Shown here piece by piece: positions 1 to 6,420 of a stretch of 33,056 nt of DNA. Position 1 is the stretch's first letter. Every line of letters begins with the position of its first letter. Position numbers and translations under genes: made by a program. Under the pieces are notes generated by a model. That model was not told the origin of the DNA and made no database searches. It saw only the letters and a program-made list of their open reading frames with translations. Source of the stretch: Eggerthella sp. CAG:368. GTDB taxonomy: Bacteria; Actinomycetota; Coriobacteriia; Coriobacteriales; Eggerthellaceae. The stretch lies in the NCBI GenBank assembly GCA_000434775.1, contig FR895492.1, positions 1 to 33,056 on the forward strand. The letters are read 5' to 3'.

Positions 1-60
1 GTCGATGGGCGGAGGACGGGACGGGACAGATTCGCCCTCAAAGGCCGTTTTAAGGCACGA

Positions 61-96
61 AAAGCCTTGGCAGGGATTTATCCATCCAAGGCTTTA
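61..96 (-). terminator. second hairpin behind the tRNA, possible back-up terminator
   Basis: A 10-bp perfect inverted repeat (62-71 with 87-96, arms AAAGCCTTGG and CCAAGGCTTT) encloses 15 nt. Read on the minus strand it ends in TTTT, so it could act as a tandem terminator behind the stronger hairpin at 97-124. It could equally belong to a gene left of the window. The first 60 bases are G-rich and show no gene I can support. Confidence 0.35.
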
Positions 97-124
97 AAAC
101 CGCCCTACGGGCTTCGTAGGGCGT
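97..124 (-). terminator. intrinsic terminator of tRNA-Ala
   Basis: A 9-bp GC-rich stem (CGCCCTACG at 102-110 with CGTAGGGCG at 116-124, 5-nt loop) is followed on the minus strand by GTTTT. It lies about 84 nt past the tRNA 3' end in the right orientation. A smaller hairpin (CGTGG at 129 with CCACG near 145) precedes it in the trailer. Confidence 0.65.
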
Positions 125-207
125 CATTCGTGGTCAGTAATCGTCCACGAACCTATATACAAGCGCCAACTCGTTTCTCACGAAATAGAGTTCAACGCTT
201 CCTACTC

Positions 208-283
208 TGGTGGAGATGATGGGGATCGAACCCACGGCCTCAGCATTGCGAACGCTGCGCTCTCCCAACTGAGCTACATCCCC
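208..283 (-). tRNA. tRNA-Ala (anticodon CGC)
   Basis: The minus strand folds into a full cloverleaf: acceptor GGGGATG with CATCTCC, D arm GCTC/GAGC, anticodon arm CAGCG/TGCTG with loop TTCGCAA, and T arm GTGGG/CCCAT with loop TTCGATC. The anticodon is CGC, reading GCG. The G3:U70 pair that identifies alanine tRNAs to alanyl-tRNA synthetase is present. The discriminator is A73 and the 3' CCA is encoded (208-210). The cognate enzyme gene alaS is in the same window at 16450. Being a CGC isoacceptor, it is probably one of several alanine tRNAs in the genome. Confidence 0.97.
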
Positions 284-297
284 AAAGTGCGAATTTG

Positions 298-325
298 ATT
301 GTACGCCCTGAATATTATCTGTCAA
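298..325 (-). promoter_or_regulatory. sigma70-type promoter of tRNA-Ala
   Basis: On the minus strand a perfect -35 TTGACA (325-320) and a -10 TACAAT (303-298) are 16 bp apart. Transcription would start near 291, about 8 nt before the tRNA, as expected for a stable-RNA promoter. Confidence 0.75.
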
Positions 326-393
326 GCGAATCAGACTCGCAAAGAAATGTTTGATAAGATAACAAAGCTACTTTGATATTTGAGAGGAATTGT

Positions 394-1212
394 ATGAAGG
401 CTCTTATTCCTGCTGCTGGTCTTGGCAGCCGTTTCTTACCCGCAACTAAAGCTCAACCAAAGGAAATGCTCCTTGTTGTTGATAAGCCTGCTATTCAGTA
501 TGTCGTTGAAGAGGGTTTGGCTTCTGCGGCTGACGAAGTAATTATTATCAATAGTCACGATAAGAAATCTATCGAAGAACATTTCACGCCAAATCCTGCT
601 CTAGAGGCTGAGCTTCGTGAGCGTGGAAAAGATTCCTATGCTGACAAAGTTGCTCATGCAGGCAACCTAAATGTGAGCTACGTCTATCAGGAAGAACCTC
701 TAGGTCTTGGTCATGCTGTTCATTGCGCCGCAAGTAAAATTGAAGGTGAATCCTTTTTTGTTTTGCTTGGTGATGTCTTGGTTCCTGATAATCAGATGCT
801 TATCAGGATGAAAGAAGTGTCCGATACTCATAATGGTGCAAGTGTTATTGCGGTTCTTCCTGTTCCTGAAGATCAGGTTGATCGTTTTGGTGTTATTGCG
901 GGCGAGCAGATTAATGATGACGTATGGAAAATTTCTTCTTTGGTTGAAAAACCACCAGTGGAAGAAGCCCCAACTAATCTTGCTGTATTTGGTCGTTATC
1001 TTCTTACTCCACGGGTTATGGATTTGTTGGCAGAAGTCAAGCCTGGTGCTGGTGGAGAAATTCAGCTTACGGATGCACTTGACGAGCTTCTTAAAGAAGA
1101 AGAAATGTACGCGTTGGTTATTGATGGGGAAGACGGTTTTGACACAGGCACCATTGAAAGCTGGCTTGATACCAACAATAGGCTTTATGAGCGCTTTAAA
1201 TCAAACAAGTAA
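394..1212 (+). CDS. galU: UTP--glucose-1-phosphate uridylyltransferase
   Basis: Makes UDP-glucose from UTP and glucose-1-phosphate in the cytoplasm, feeding cell-wall and capsule sugars. The 272-residue protein has the nucleotidyltransferase signature GLGSRFLPATK at residues 9-19 followed by PKEML, then GDVL, the sugar-site VEKP motif and GEIQLTDAL near the C-terminus, all typical of bacterial GalU, and its length is normal. I chose ATG 394 (MKALIPAAG) over the in-frame ATG at 373, because GAGAGGA at 382-388 is well spaced for 394 and the seven extra residues do not match the family. It appears monocistronic, with a strong terminator directly downstream. No clear plus-strand promoter could be picked out between the tRNA and the start. 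Confidence 0.95.
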   Translation: MKALIPAAGLGSRFLPATKAQPKEMLLVVDKPAIQYVVEEGLASAADEVIIINSHDKKSIEEHFTPNPALEAELRERGKDSYADKVAHAGNLNVSYVYQEEPLGLGHAVHCAASKIEGESFFVLLGDVLVPDNQMLIRMKEVSDTHNGASVIAVLPVPEDQVDRFGVIAGEQINDDVWKISSLVEKPPVEEAPTNLAVFGRYLLTPRVMDLLAEVKPGAGGEIQLTDALDELLKEEEMYALVIDGEDGFDTGTIESWLDTNNRLYERFKSNK

Positions 1213-1258
1213 TTAATGTTTTTGGACGTAACTCTTCTTTTTTGGCAATAGTTTTATT

Positions 1259-1312
1259 GATCCGCTTGTGTTTTCTTCGTTTTACGAGGTGAAGAAAACC
1301 GGCGGATTTTTT
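1259..1312 (+). terminator. intrinsic terminator of galU
   Basis: A two-part stem (ATCCGC with GCGGAT outside, GTTTTCTTC with GAAGAAAAC inside, separated by a small internal loop) ends in TTTTTT at 1307-1312. It lies 47 nt after the galU stop. Confidence 0.85.
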
Positions 1313-1420
1313 GTGCCATACCTTTGCGTCAACGCAGTTTCAGGGATAAGCAGAGTTTTAAAAGTATTTTTTTGGTTTTAGTCTGCTTTAAATCTGCTAT
1401 AGGGTTTTATTTTTTTGCAT

Positions 1421-1550
1421 AAAAAGAGGAGGAGCCCGTGAGAGGGGGTCTCTGCGGGCTCACAAGGAGGGAGTCGGCACCGGTATATTGGGGGGATCGG
1501 TGTCGCCTGCTTTAAAAAGCAGAGCAAATTTGGGAGGGGACCATATTTGC
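1421..1550 (-). ncRNA. 6C-like small RNA with C-run hairpin loops
   Basis: Read on the minus strand, about 130 nt fold into four consecutive hairpins. The first (1550-1524) has stem GCAAAT/ATTTGC plus TGG/CCA and loop TCCCCTC. The second (1522-1507) is CTGCTT/AAGCAG. The third (about 1506-1476) has stem CACCG/CGGTG and a loop containing six consecutive C. The last (1461-1432) is a two-part stem with loop CCCCC, followed by CTCCTCTTTTT, so it doubles as an intrinsic terminator. A perfect TATAAT sits just upstream, so that transcription would begin at the first hairpin. Exposed C runs in loops define the actinobacterial 6C RNA (B11 in M. tuberculosis). Here three loops carry them, which is more than the two usually drawn. 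The target is unknown; a C-rich loop could pair with G-rich Shine-Dalgarno regions. Confidence 0.7.
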
Positions 1551-1557
1551 AAAACCG

Positions 1558-1563
1558 ATTATA
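1558..1563 (-). promoter_or_regulatory. -10 element of the 6C-like RNA
   Basis: The minus strand reads a perfect TATAAT, seven nucleotides before the first base of the first hairpin (1550). The -35 region is poor: TAGATT lies at 17-bp spacing. This suggests either an activator or a promoter that relies on its -10. Confidence 0.6.
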
Positions 1564-1626
1564 GGTAGGTGGGCATATTCAATCTATAGTTTTTTGCTCG
1601 ATATTGGACAATGGGATTTACGTTCG

Positions 1627-1640
1627 GTGAACGGGTTCAC
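1627..1640. other. operator-like palindrome
   Basis: A perfect 6-bp inverted repeat, GTGAAC-GG-GTTCAC, lies between the 6C-like RNA promoter on the left and the 1766 gene on the right. It could bind a dimeric regulator of either. It overlaps a second small repeat, GTTC-GGT-GAAC (1622-1632). Nothing else stands out in 1641-1750 except a weak TAGTAT about 45 nt before the next start. Confidence 0.3.
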
Positions 1641-1765
1641 ATTTGCATTCATGTCAGAATTATTGGTGATTATTCTTGTGTTTGTCTGATTCTTGTTGGT
1701 ATTAGCCTTTGATGCCGTAGTATGTTTCGAAGGCTGGTAAGTAGTTAGGATAGGAAAGGGTTGTT

Positions 1766-2650
1766 ATGCCAGATATTCAACTTCGACTCAATCGAGATAT
1801 GTTGGTTATGTCTACTCCTATCGAGCATACGCTTAAAGCTCAGGGCTTCAGTGGTCTTCAGGACAAAATTTACGTTTCCCTCTGTGAACCCGAGCTTTTC
1901 GAAGAGGCTTTTAAGTTTGAGTCAATTGTTGGTACCCCCTGTTTTGTTGCTCCTACCGACGAAATAACCAATGCGCGCCTTGCTCAAGCTCGTTTTGAAG
2001 ATAGAGCGCAAGATATGGCTGAAAACATTTATCAAGCAGTATCACGCTTTAATCCTCAGCATCTAATTGCTTCTGTTGGGCCAACGGGTCTTCCTCTTGA
2101 TGAGTCGAGTGGCTCCTCTCTTAAACAGTCTCGCATGCAGTACCAAAATGCCATAAAAGTTCTGAGCAAATATCCGTTTGATGCCATGTATTTTTCTGGC
2201 TTTACCAATGCCTTCGATTTGCAATGCGCGCTTATGGGTGCTCGGGCAGTGTATGACGGCGTGGTTTTTGCTTCATTAGAACTTAATGACAAGGGAGCGT
2301 TAGCTAAGAATTATCTTCTCAGTGATGCTATTGCTATGGCATGTGAATATGGTGCCGATGTCGTTGGTATTCGTTCGGGTCTGCCCATCGAAGAACTCGA
2401 ACCTCTCGTGAAAACCGTAAAGGAATGTTCTACCAAACCGCTACTCGTTGAATTTATCGTGAATGAGCCTAATTCTGGACAGCTTAACCCCACGCGTGAT
2501 AATCCTTATTACTATCCTGATTCTTTTATTGACGCGGGTTTGAAGTTGCAGCAATGGGGCGTTCAGTTCGTTCGTGGTGCGGGAAATGCCACACCTTCTT
2601 ACACAGGTGCTTTGGTCGCGGCCTTGTCGGGCAAAGACGTTTTGCTCTAA
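1766..2650 (+). CDS. homocysteine S-methyltransferase-like protein without zinc ligands
   Basis: This 294-residue protein looks like a divergent homocysteine S-methyltransferase barrel (the N-terminal MetH / BHMT family). It has a VGTPCF strand near residue 55, ASVGPTG near 102 (family: GSLGP), GADVVGIRSG at 196-205 and a C-terminal RGAGNATP at 270-277. In active family members the last two regions read G(L/I)NC and GGCCGTTP and supply the three zinc-binding cysteines. All three cysteines are replaced here, although the surrounding fold motifs remain. It may therefore be a pseudoenzyme or a methyltransferase with another acceptor. ATG 1766 follows AGGAAAGGG at 1752-1760. The next gene starts 23 nt after its stop and is probably co-transcribed. 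The family call is by motif reading only. Confidence 0.6.
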   Translation: MPDIQLRLNRDMLVMSTPIEHTLKAQGFSGLQDKIYVSLCEPELFEEAFKFESIVGTPCFVAPTDEITNARLAQARFEDRAQDMAENIYQAVSRFNPQHLIASVGPTGLPLDESSGSSLKQSRMQYQNAIKVLSKYPFDAMYFSGFTNAFDLQCALMGARAVYDGVVFASLELNDKGALAKNYLLSDAIAMACEYGADVVGIRSGLPIEELEPLVKTVKECSTKPLLVEFIVNEPNSGQLNPTRDNPYYYPDSFIDAGLKLQQWGVQFVRGAGNATPSYTGALVAALSGKDVLL

Positions 2651-2673
2651 ACGAAGTTCGGAAGGTTTAAGCG

Positions 2674-2919
2674 ATGAGAGAAAAAAGCCCGCACTATGGC
2701 ATATTGCAAGAATTTATTGATTCGCTTTATCTGCAAGATGAATGTGTGAGTCGTCTTGATGTTATTCTTCAGGCTGAAGCGTTTGGCTTAAACGAAGACT
2801 TGCAGGAAATTATTTCTTTATTGCCGCCTGGTTCTTATTCAAGGCTACGTTTGTGTGGCCAGATTAATTCATCTTTATCGAGTCATGGCTGGGGCTACGT
2901 TTACGGTTCAGTCGCCTAG
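2674..2919 (+). CDS. small conserved-looking protein of unknown function
   Basis: I do not recognise a characterised family for this 81-residue protein. It has no signal peptide or membrane segment. Its C-terminal half (LPPGSYSRLRLCGQINSSLSSH, residues about 50-71, then GWGYVYGSVA) is compact, and the SYSRLRLCGQINSSL stretch could form a helix-turn-helix-like unit followed by a short beta end. GGAAGG at 2660-2665 precedes ATG 2674, and it follows the methyltransferase-like gene by 23 nt, so the two are probably one operon. Real coding is supported by the ribosome-binding site and the spacing. Confidence 0.65.
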   Translation: MREKSPHYGILQEFIDSLYLQDECVSRLDVILQAEAFGLNEDLQEIISLLPPGSYSRLRLCGQINSSLSSHGWGYVYGSVA

Positions 2920-2969
2920 CAATTGTTTGCTTTTTCTATCAAACATTAGCCTTTTGTGGATCTTTGGTC

Positions 2970-2997
2970 TTGACTAACTGCGCTCTGATAATACTAT
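2970..2997 (+). promoter_or_regulatory. probable nrdD promoter
   Basis: TTGACT (2970-2975) and TACTAT (2992-2997) are 16 bp apart. This gives a transcript start near 3005 and a leader of about 210 nt before nrdD. The -10 lies inside the first NrdR-like box, as expected for a repressed promoter. Confidence 0.45.
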
Positions 2998-3039
2998 ATC
3001 TATACGTAAAAAATAGACAGACCACAACATATAGTATGA
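2991..3039 (+). promoter_or_regulatory. pair of NrdR-box-like sequences
   Basis: ATACTATATCTATACG (2991-3006) and ACAACATATAGTATGA (3024-3039) match the NrdR consensus acaCwAtATaTwGtgt at 10 and 11 of 16 positions by hand count. They are 33 bp apart, about three helical turns, the arrangement known for NrdR sites ahead of reductase genes. A DnaA-box-like TTTTCCACA lies close by on the minus strand (3055-3063). The matches are imperfect and nrdR itself is not in the window. Confidence 0.4.
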
Positions 3040-3060
3040 TCAAGAAATATAAGTTGTGGA

Positions 3061-3190
3061 AAACCTCATTTTAATGGGGAAAACATATATAAATCGCGGT
3101 GGAGAATTTTGTTAATAGAAAAACCTCTTGTGGTTTGTGTTTGAAAGATAAAGCAAAACTTTTAAGTACGCAAAACAAGAAAAGAGGTTT
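3061..3190 (+). other. nrdD leader with alternative pairing arms
   Basis: AAACCTCTT (3121-3129) pairs perfectly with AAGAGGTTT (3182-3190), just before the nrdD ribosome-binding site at 3202. A second AAACCTC (3061-3067) could take the same partner, but can also close a local hairpin (CCTCAT/ATGGGG). Two competing arms for one downstream strand suggest a switchable leader. No known riboswitch class is recognisable. Confidence 0.35.
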
Positions 3191-3216
3191 CGTTTTGAAA
3201 TGGAGGATAAGAGCTT

Positions 3217-5547
3217 ATGATTACTGAAATTATCAAACGTGACGGTCGCAAGACTCAGTTTGATCAGACCAAGATTGTCGATGCTATTGAGAAAGCATTT
3301 CAGGCTTCTGGTGCAATGCAGGATCGTAATGTTGCAGAACAGATTACTCGTTCAGTAGTTGATAAACTCGAGCAGGGGGCCATAGAGGGAGTTCCTACCG
3401 TTGAGGGCATTCAGGATCTTGTTGAGCAGGAACTGATTGAAGAGAATTTTGGCCAGACCGCAAAGGCTTACATTCTGTATCGCGCAGAGCGCAGCCGTGT
3501 TCGTGATGTTAATAGTAGGCTCGTTCAAACTCTCAAAGACATTACCTTCTCTAAGGCGAGCGATTCTGATATGAAGCGCGAAAACGCCAATATCGATGCG
3601 GATACCGCCATGGGTACCATGTTGAAGTATGGTTCTGAAGCTGCAAAGCAGTTCTACGAGATGTGTGTGATAGACCCTCGTTTTGCGAAGGCCCATCGCG
3701 AGGGTGATATTCATATTCACGATATGGATTTTTACACCCTTACCACTACGTGCTGCCAGATCGACCTTCGTAGGTTGTTCAAGGGTGGTTTTTCTACAGG
3801 TCATGGCGTTTTGCGCGAACCAAATGATATTGCCAGCTATTCGGCGCTTGCTTGTATTGCTATCCAGTCGAACCAGAACGATCAGCACGGTGGACAGTCA
3901 ATTTGTGACTTTGATTATGGTCTAGCACTTGGCGTTAAGAAAACGTATCGCCGTCTGTATAAAAAGCATCTCGCAGAAGCTCTTGAGCTTTTGACCGAGA
4001 TTGAAAACCCAAGAGAGACCAGCGAGATCATTGTTGGTAGGGTAGAAGGCGAAACGGGTAAAGTTGCTGAATTGGTAATGAATACTACGTTTGTTTCTGC
4101 TGTTCATGCAGAGCTTAGCGAGCTCGGTTTGGAAGAAAAGTCTGCTGAAAAAGTCCTTCATTATGCTGAAACTGCTGCAAAGCGCGATACAGATCGTGCC
4201 ACCTTCCAGGCTATGGAAGCTTTGATTCATAATCTCAATACCATGCATTCTCGTGCAGGTGCTCAAACGCCTTTCTCGTCAATTAACTACGGCATGGATA
4301 CTTCTGCAGAAGGTCGCATGGTTATCAAGAATATCTTGCTTGCTACTGAGGCGGGTCTTGGTAGCGGTGAAACACCTATCTTCCCTGTGCAGATTTTCCG
4401 CGTAAAAGAGGGAGTTAACTACAATCCGGGTGATCCAAATTATGATTTGTTTAAGTTGGCTATGCGCTGCTCAGCTAAGCGTTTATTCCCCAACTTTAGC
4501 TTCCTTGATGCTCCCTATAACTTGCAGTATTACAAAGGCACTCCTGAAACGGAAATTTCTTATATGGGCTGTCGTACTCGTGTAATGGGTAATTTTTACG
4601 ATCCGGAGCGCGAAATTACTACGGGCCGCGGAAATTTGAGCTTTACGTCAATCAACTTGCCCCGTTTGGCTATTCGTTCAAAGGGAGATAGAGATTTATT
4701 CTTTGATCTTTTGGATTCTAAGCTTGCTTTGGTTGTTGGTCAGCTTGATGAGCGTTTTGAAATTCAGGCACGCAAGCGCGTCTACAATGCTCCTTTCTTG
4801 ATGGGTCAGGGTGTTTGGCTTGATTCTGAAAAGCTTGCATACGACGATGAGCAGCGCGAGGTTTTGAAACATGGCACGCTCACCGTTGGCTTCATTGGCT
4901 TAGCTGAAACGCTGGTTGCGTTAACGGGACATCATCATGGCGAAAGCCCTGAGTCACAAAAATTGGGATTAGAGATTATTGGTCATATGCGCTCCTATAT
5001 GGATAAAATTTCGCAGCAGCGTCACATGAACTATTCCTTAATCGCAACGCCTGCAGAAGGTCTTTCGGGTCGTTTTGTTCGCATGGATCGTGAGCGTTAT
5101 GGTTCTATTCCCGGTGTTACTGATCGTGATTACTACACGAATGGCTTCCATGTTCCGGTTTATTACAACATTAATGCCTTCGATAAGATTTCTATTGAGG
5201 CGCCTTATCATGCGCTTACCAATGGTGGTCACATTTCTTATATCGAGCTTGATGGTGATCCTACTGATAACCTTGAAGCTTTTGAGGCGGTAATTCGCCA
5301 TATGAAGAATAGTGGCATTGGATATGGCTCCATTAATCATCCAGTTGATCGTGATCCGGAATGTGGTTATAACGGTATTATTGGGGATCGATGCCCTAAG
5401 TGCGGTCGTACTGAAGAAGACGGAATTCGTTTCGAACGTATTCGTCGCATTACGGGGTATCTTGTTGGTACGCTTGATCGCTTTAACGATGCAAAGCGTG
5501 CAGAAGAGGCTGATCGCGTTAAGCATGGAACTACCAGAGGGGAATAA
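3217..5547 (+). CDS. nrdD: anaerobic ribonucleoside-triphosphate reductase (class III)
   Basis: Reduces ribonucleoside triphosphates to deoxyribonucleotides in the absence of oxygen, using a glycyl radical made by NrdG. The 776-residue protein begins with an ATP-cone allosteric domain (about residues 1-95, IIKRDGRKTQFD). The catalytic barrel follows, with the TTCCQIDL cysteine region near 173 and GCRTRVMGN near 452. The zinc site is built from CGYNGIIGDRCPKCG near 715-730. The radical loop RRITGYLVG ends near 751, with the radical glycine about residue 747. GGAGG at 3202-3206 precedes ATG 3217. nrdG follows 95 nt downstream, separated by a strong hairpin. The length fits enzymes with a single ATP-cone. 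Confidence 0.97.
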   Translation: MITEIIKRDGRKTQFDQTKIVDAIEKAFQASGAMQDRNVAEQITRSVVDKLEQGAIEGVPTVEGIQDLVEQELIEENFGQTAKAYILYRAERSRVRDVNSRLVQTLKDITFSKASDSDMKRENANIDADTAMGTMLKYGSEAAKQFYEMCVIDPRFAKAHREGDIHIHDMDFYTLTTTCCQIDLRRLFKGGFSTGHGVLREPNDIASYSALACIAIQSNQNDQHGGQSICDFDYGLALGVKKTYRRLYKKHLAEALELLTEIENPRETSEIIVGRVEGETGKVAELVMNTTFVSAVHAELSELGLEEKSAEKVLHYAETAAKRDTDRATFQAMEALIHNLNTMHSRAGAQTPFSSINYGMDTSAEGRMVIKNILLATEAGLGSGETPIFPVQIFRVKEGVNYNPGDPNYDLFKLAMRCSAKRLFPNFSFLDAPYNLQYYKGTPETEISYMGCRTRVMGNFYDPEREITTGRGNLSFTSINLPRLAIRSKGDRDLFFDLLDSKLALVVGQLDERFEIQARKRVYNAPFLMGQGVWLDSEKLAYDDEQREVLKHGTLTVGFIGLAETLVALTGHHHGESPESQKLGLEIIGHMRSYMDKISQQRHMNYSLIATPAEGLSGRFVRMDRERYGSIPGVTDRDYYTNGFHVPVYYNINAFDKISIEAPYHALTNGGHISYIELDGDPTDNLEAFEAVIRHMKNSGIGYGSINHPVDRDPECGYNGIIGDRCPKCGRTEEDGIRFERIRRITGYLVGTLDRFNDAKRAEEADRVKHGTTRGE

Positions 5548-5587
5548 ATCCACTCAATTTAGTTTTAAGGTAGTTGTAAAAAAGCAG

Positions 5588-5622
5588 AGCGCCCGCATGT
5601 CTTTTGCGATTATGCGGGCGCT
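5588..5622 (+). other. intercistronic hairpin between nrdD and nrdG
   Basis: A perfect 11-bp stem (AGCGCCCGCAT at 5588-5598 with ATGCGGGCGCT at 5612-5622, 13-nt loop) ends 10 nt before the nrdG ribosome-binding site. No T-run follows, so it is more likely an mRNA-stabilising or processing element, or a partial attenuator that lowers nrdG relative to nrdD, than a full terminator. Confidence 0.6.
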
Positions 5623-5642
5623 TAACTGTGCAGGAGAGAGTA

Positions 5643-6179
5643 ATGACGTTATTGCAGATGTATGGAACAGCATCAGACTCCATTGTTGATGGTCCTGGTT
5701 TGCGGTTTTCTGTGTTTGTGCAGGGATGTTCTCATCATTGCCCGGGATGCCATAATCCTGAGTCGCAGCCTTTTGAAGGTGGTTATAGTGCAGATATAGA
5801 AGATATCGTCAAAGAAATACAGTCAAATAAGCTTATTAAAGACGTTACTCTTACAGGTGGGGAGCCCTTTGACCAATGCAAGGAAGTACTAAAGTTGGCA
5901 CTGGCATTAAAGAAGGTTGGATATCATCTTTGGATTTATTCAGGGTATCGCTATGAAGATCTTATGGCAGGAAATCCTCATAAATCAGCTCCTGATTTAC
6001 TTGCATGTTGTGATGTCTTGGTTGACGGACCCTTTGTGGAAGAATTGAAGTCCTATGACCTTGTTTGGAAGGGTTCTTCTAATCAGCGGGTTATCGATCT
6101 GAAGAAAACTCAGGAAGCGGGCGAGATTGTTATCTGGAAGCCTGAGGAACTTTCGTTTGAAATACCGGCTTCGTGGTAG
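5643..6179 (+). CDS. nrdG: anaerobic ribonucleotide reductase activating protein
   Basis: A radical-SAM enzyme that generates the glycyl radical on NrdD. The 178-residue protein carries the cluster motif C-X3-C-X2-C (CSHHCPGC, about residues 31-38) and the SAM-binding TGGEP near residue 73. IVDGPGLRFSVFVQGC just before the cysteines is typical of NrdG. ATG 5643 is preferred over the upstream in-frame ATG at 5604, because GGAGAG at about 5633 is correctly placed and the 13 extra residues would be encoded by the intercistronic hairpin. The gene ends at the border of a decayed mobile-element region. Confidence 0.95.
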   Translation: MTLLQMYGTASDSIVDGPGLRFSVFVQGCSHHCPGCHNPESQPFEGGYSADIEDIVKEIQSNKLIKDVTLTGGEPFDQCKEVLKLALALKKVGYHLWIYSGYRYEDLMAGNPHKSAPDLLACCDVLVDGPFVEELKSYDLVWKGSSNQRVIDLKKTQEAGEIVIWKPEELSFEIPASW

Positions 6180-6210
6180 TTACTTCGGAAGTGAAAAGCC
6201 AGTGCAGACG

Positions 6211-6411
6211 TACTGCCGCTTTCTAAGCCGTTGAAAAATGTTTATCACACTTTTAGCTCAGTAAAAAATACATCCTGCCATCATGCAAAGACTTGCAAGA
6301 CATTCAACGAGTGCCGTCACTTTAGGGGTATATACTCATGTAAATATTGACGACGAAAGGGCTGCTATCGGGGCACTAGACTGTAAATTTGAGAACAAAA
6401 TTCGTCCCTAA
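6211..6411 (+). pseudogene. remnant of a tyrosine recombinase (integrase) C-terminus
   Basis: One reading frame encodes the last part of a phage- or ICE-type integrase. A fragment reading MFITLLAQ (6238-6261) is followed by an in-frame TAA (6262-6264). Then comes KIHPAIMQRLARHST and a stretch containing LGVYTHVNIDDERAA, ending at TAA 6409-6411. LARHST corresponds to the LGHSS box with its conserved histidine, and the tyrosine of VYTHV is the nucleophile position. A second in-frame stop (TGA 6232-6234) and the loss of everything upstream show that it is dead. It starts within 35 nt of the nrdG stop, so the element was lost by a deletion that reached almost to nrdG. Confidence 0.75.
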
Positions 6412-6420
6412 TTCGTCCCT
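6399..6420 (+). repeat. tandem 11-bp direct repeat at the integrase end
   Basis: AATTCGTCCCT occurs twice in immediate succession (6399-6409, 6410-6420). The first copy covers the integrase stop codon. Three AGGTA motifs follow at 6447, 6468 and 6477. Short direct repeats next to an integrase gene are typical of recombinase-binding or attachment regions. Confidence 0.6.

Noticed and set aside
134..325. A 63-codon minus-strand open frame.
   Set aside because: It is the translation of the tRNA-Ala gene and its flanks, a well-known false ORF pattern.
373..393. An upstream in-frame ATG for galU.
   Set aside because: It would overlap the ribosome-binding site of ATG 394, and the extra residues do not fit the family start.
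1432..1595. The G-loop hairpins read on the plus strand as a riboswitch or leader of the 1766 gene.
   Set aside because: No known riboswitch core (cobalamin, SAM, T-box) is visible. On the plus strand the strongest hairpin follows an A-run and lacks a T tract, whereas the minus strand has a perfect -10 and a proper terminator.
3352..3888. A 178-codon minus-strand frame opposite nrdD, and similar long antisense frames (3922-4266, 5038-5553).
   Set aside because: They are shadows of the strongly coding nrdD frame, with no ribosome-binding site or recognisable protein.
5604..5642. An upstream in-frame ATG for nrdG.
   Set aside because: It lies in the intercistronic hairpin, and the family start matches ATG 5643 with its own ribosome-binding site.
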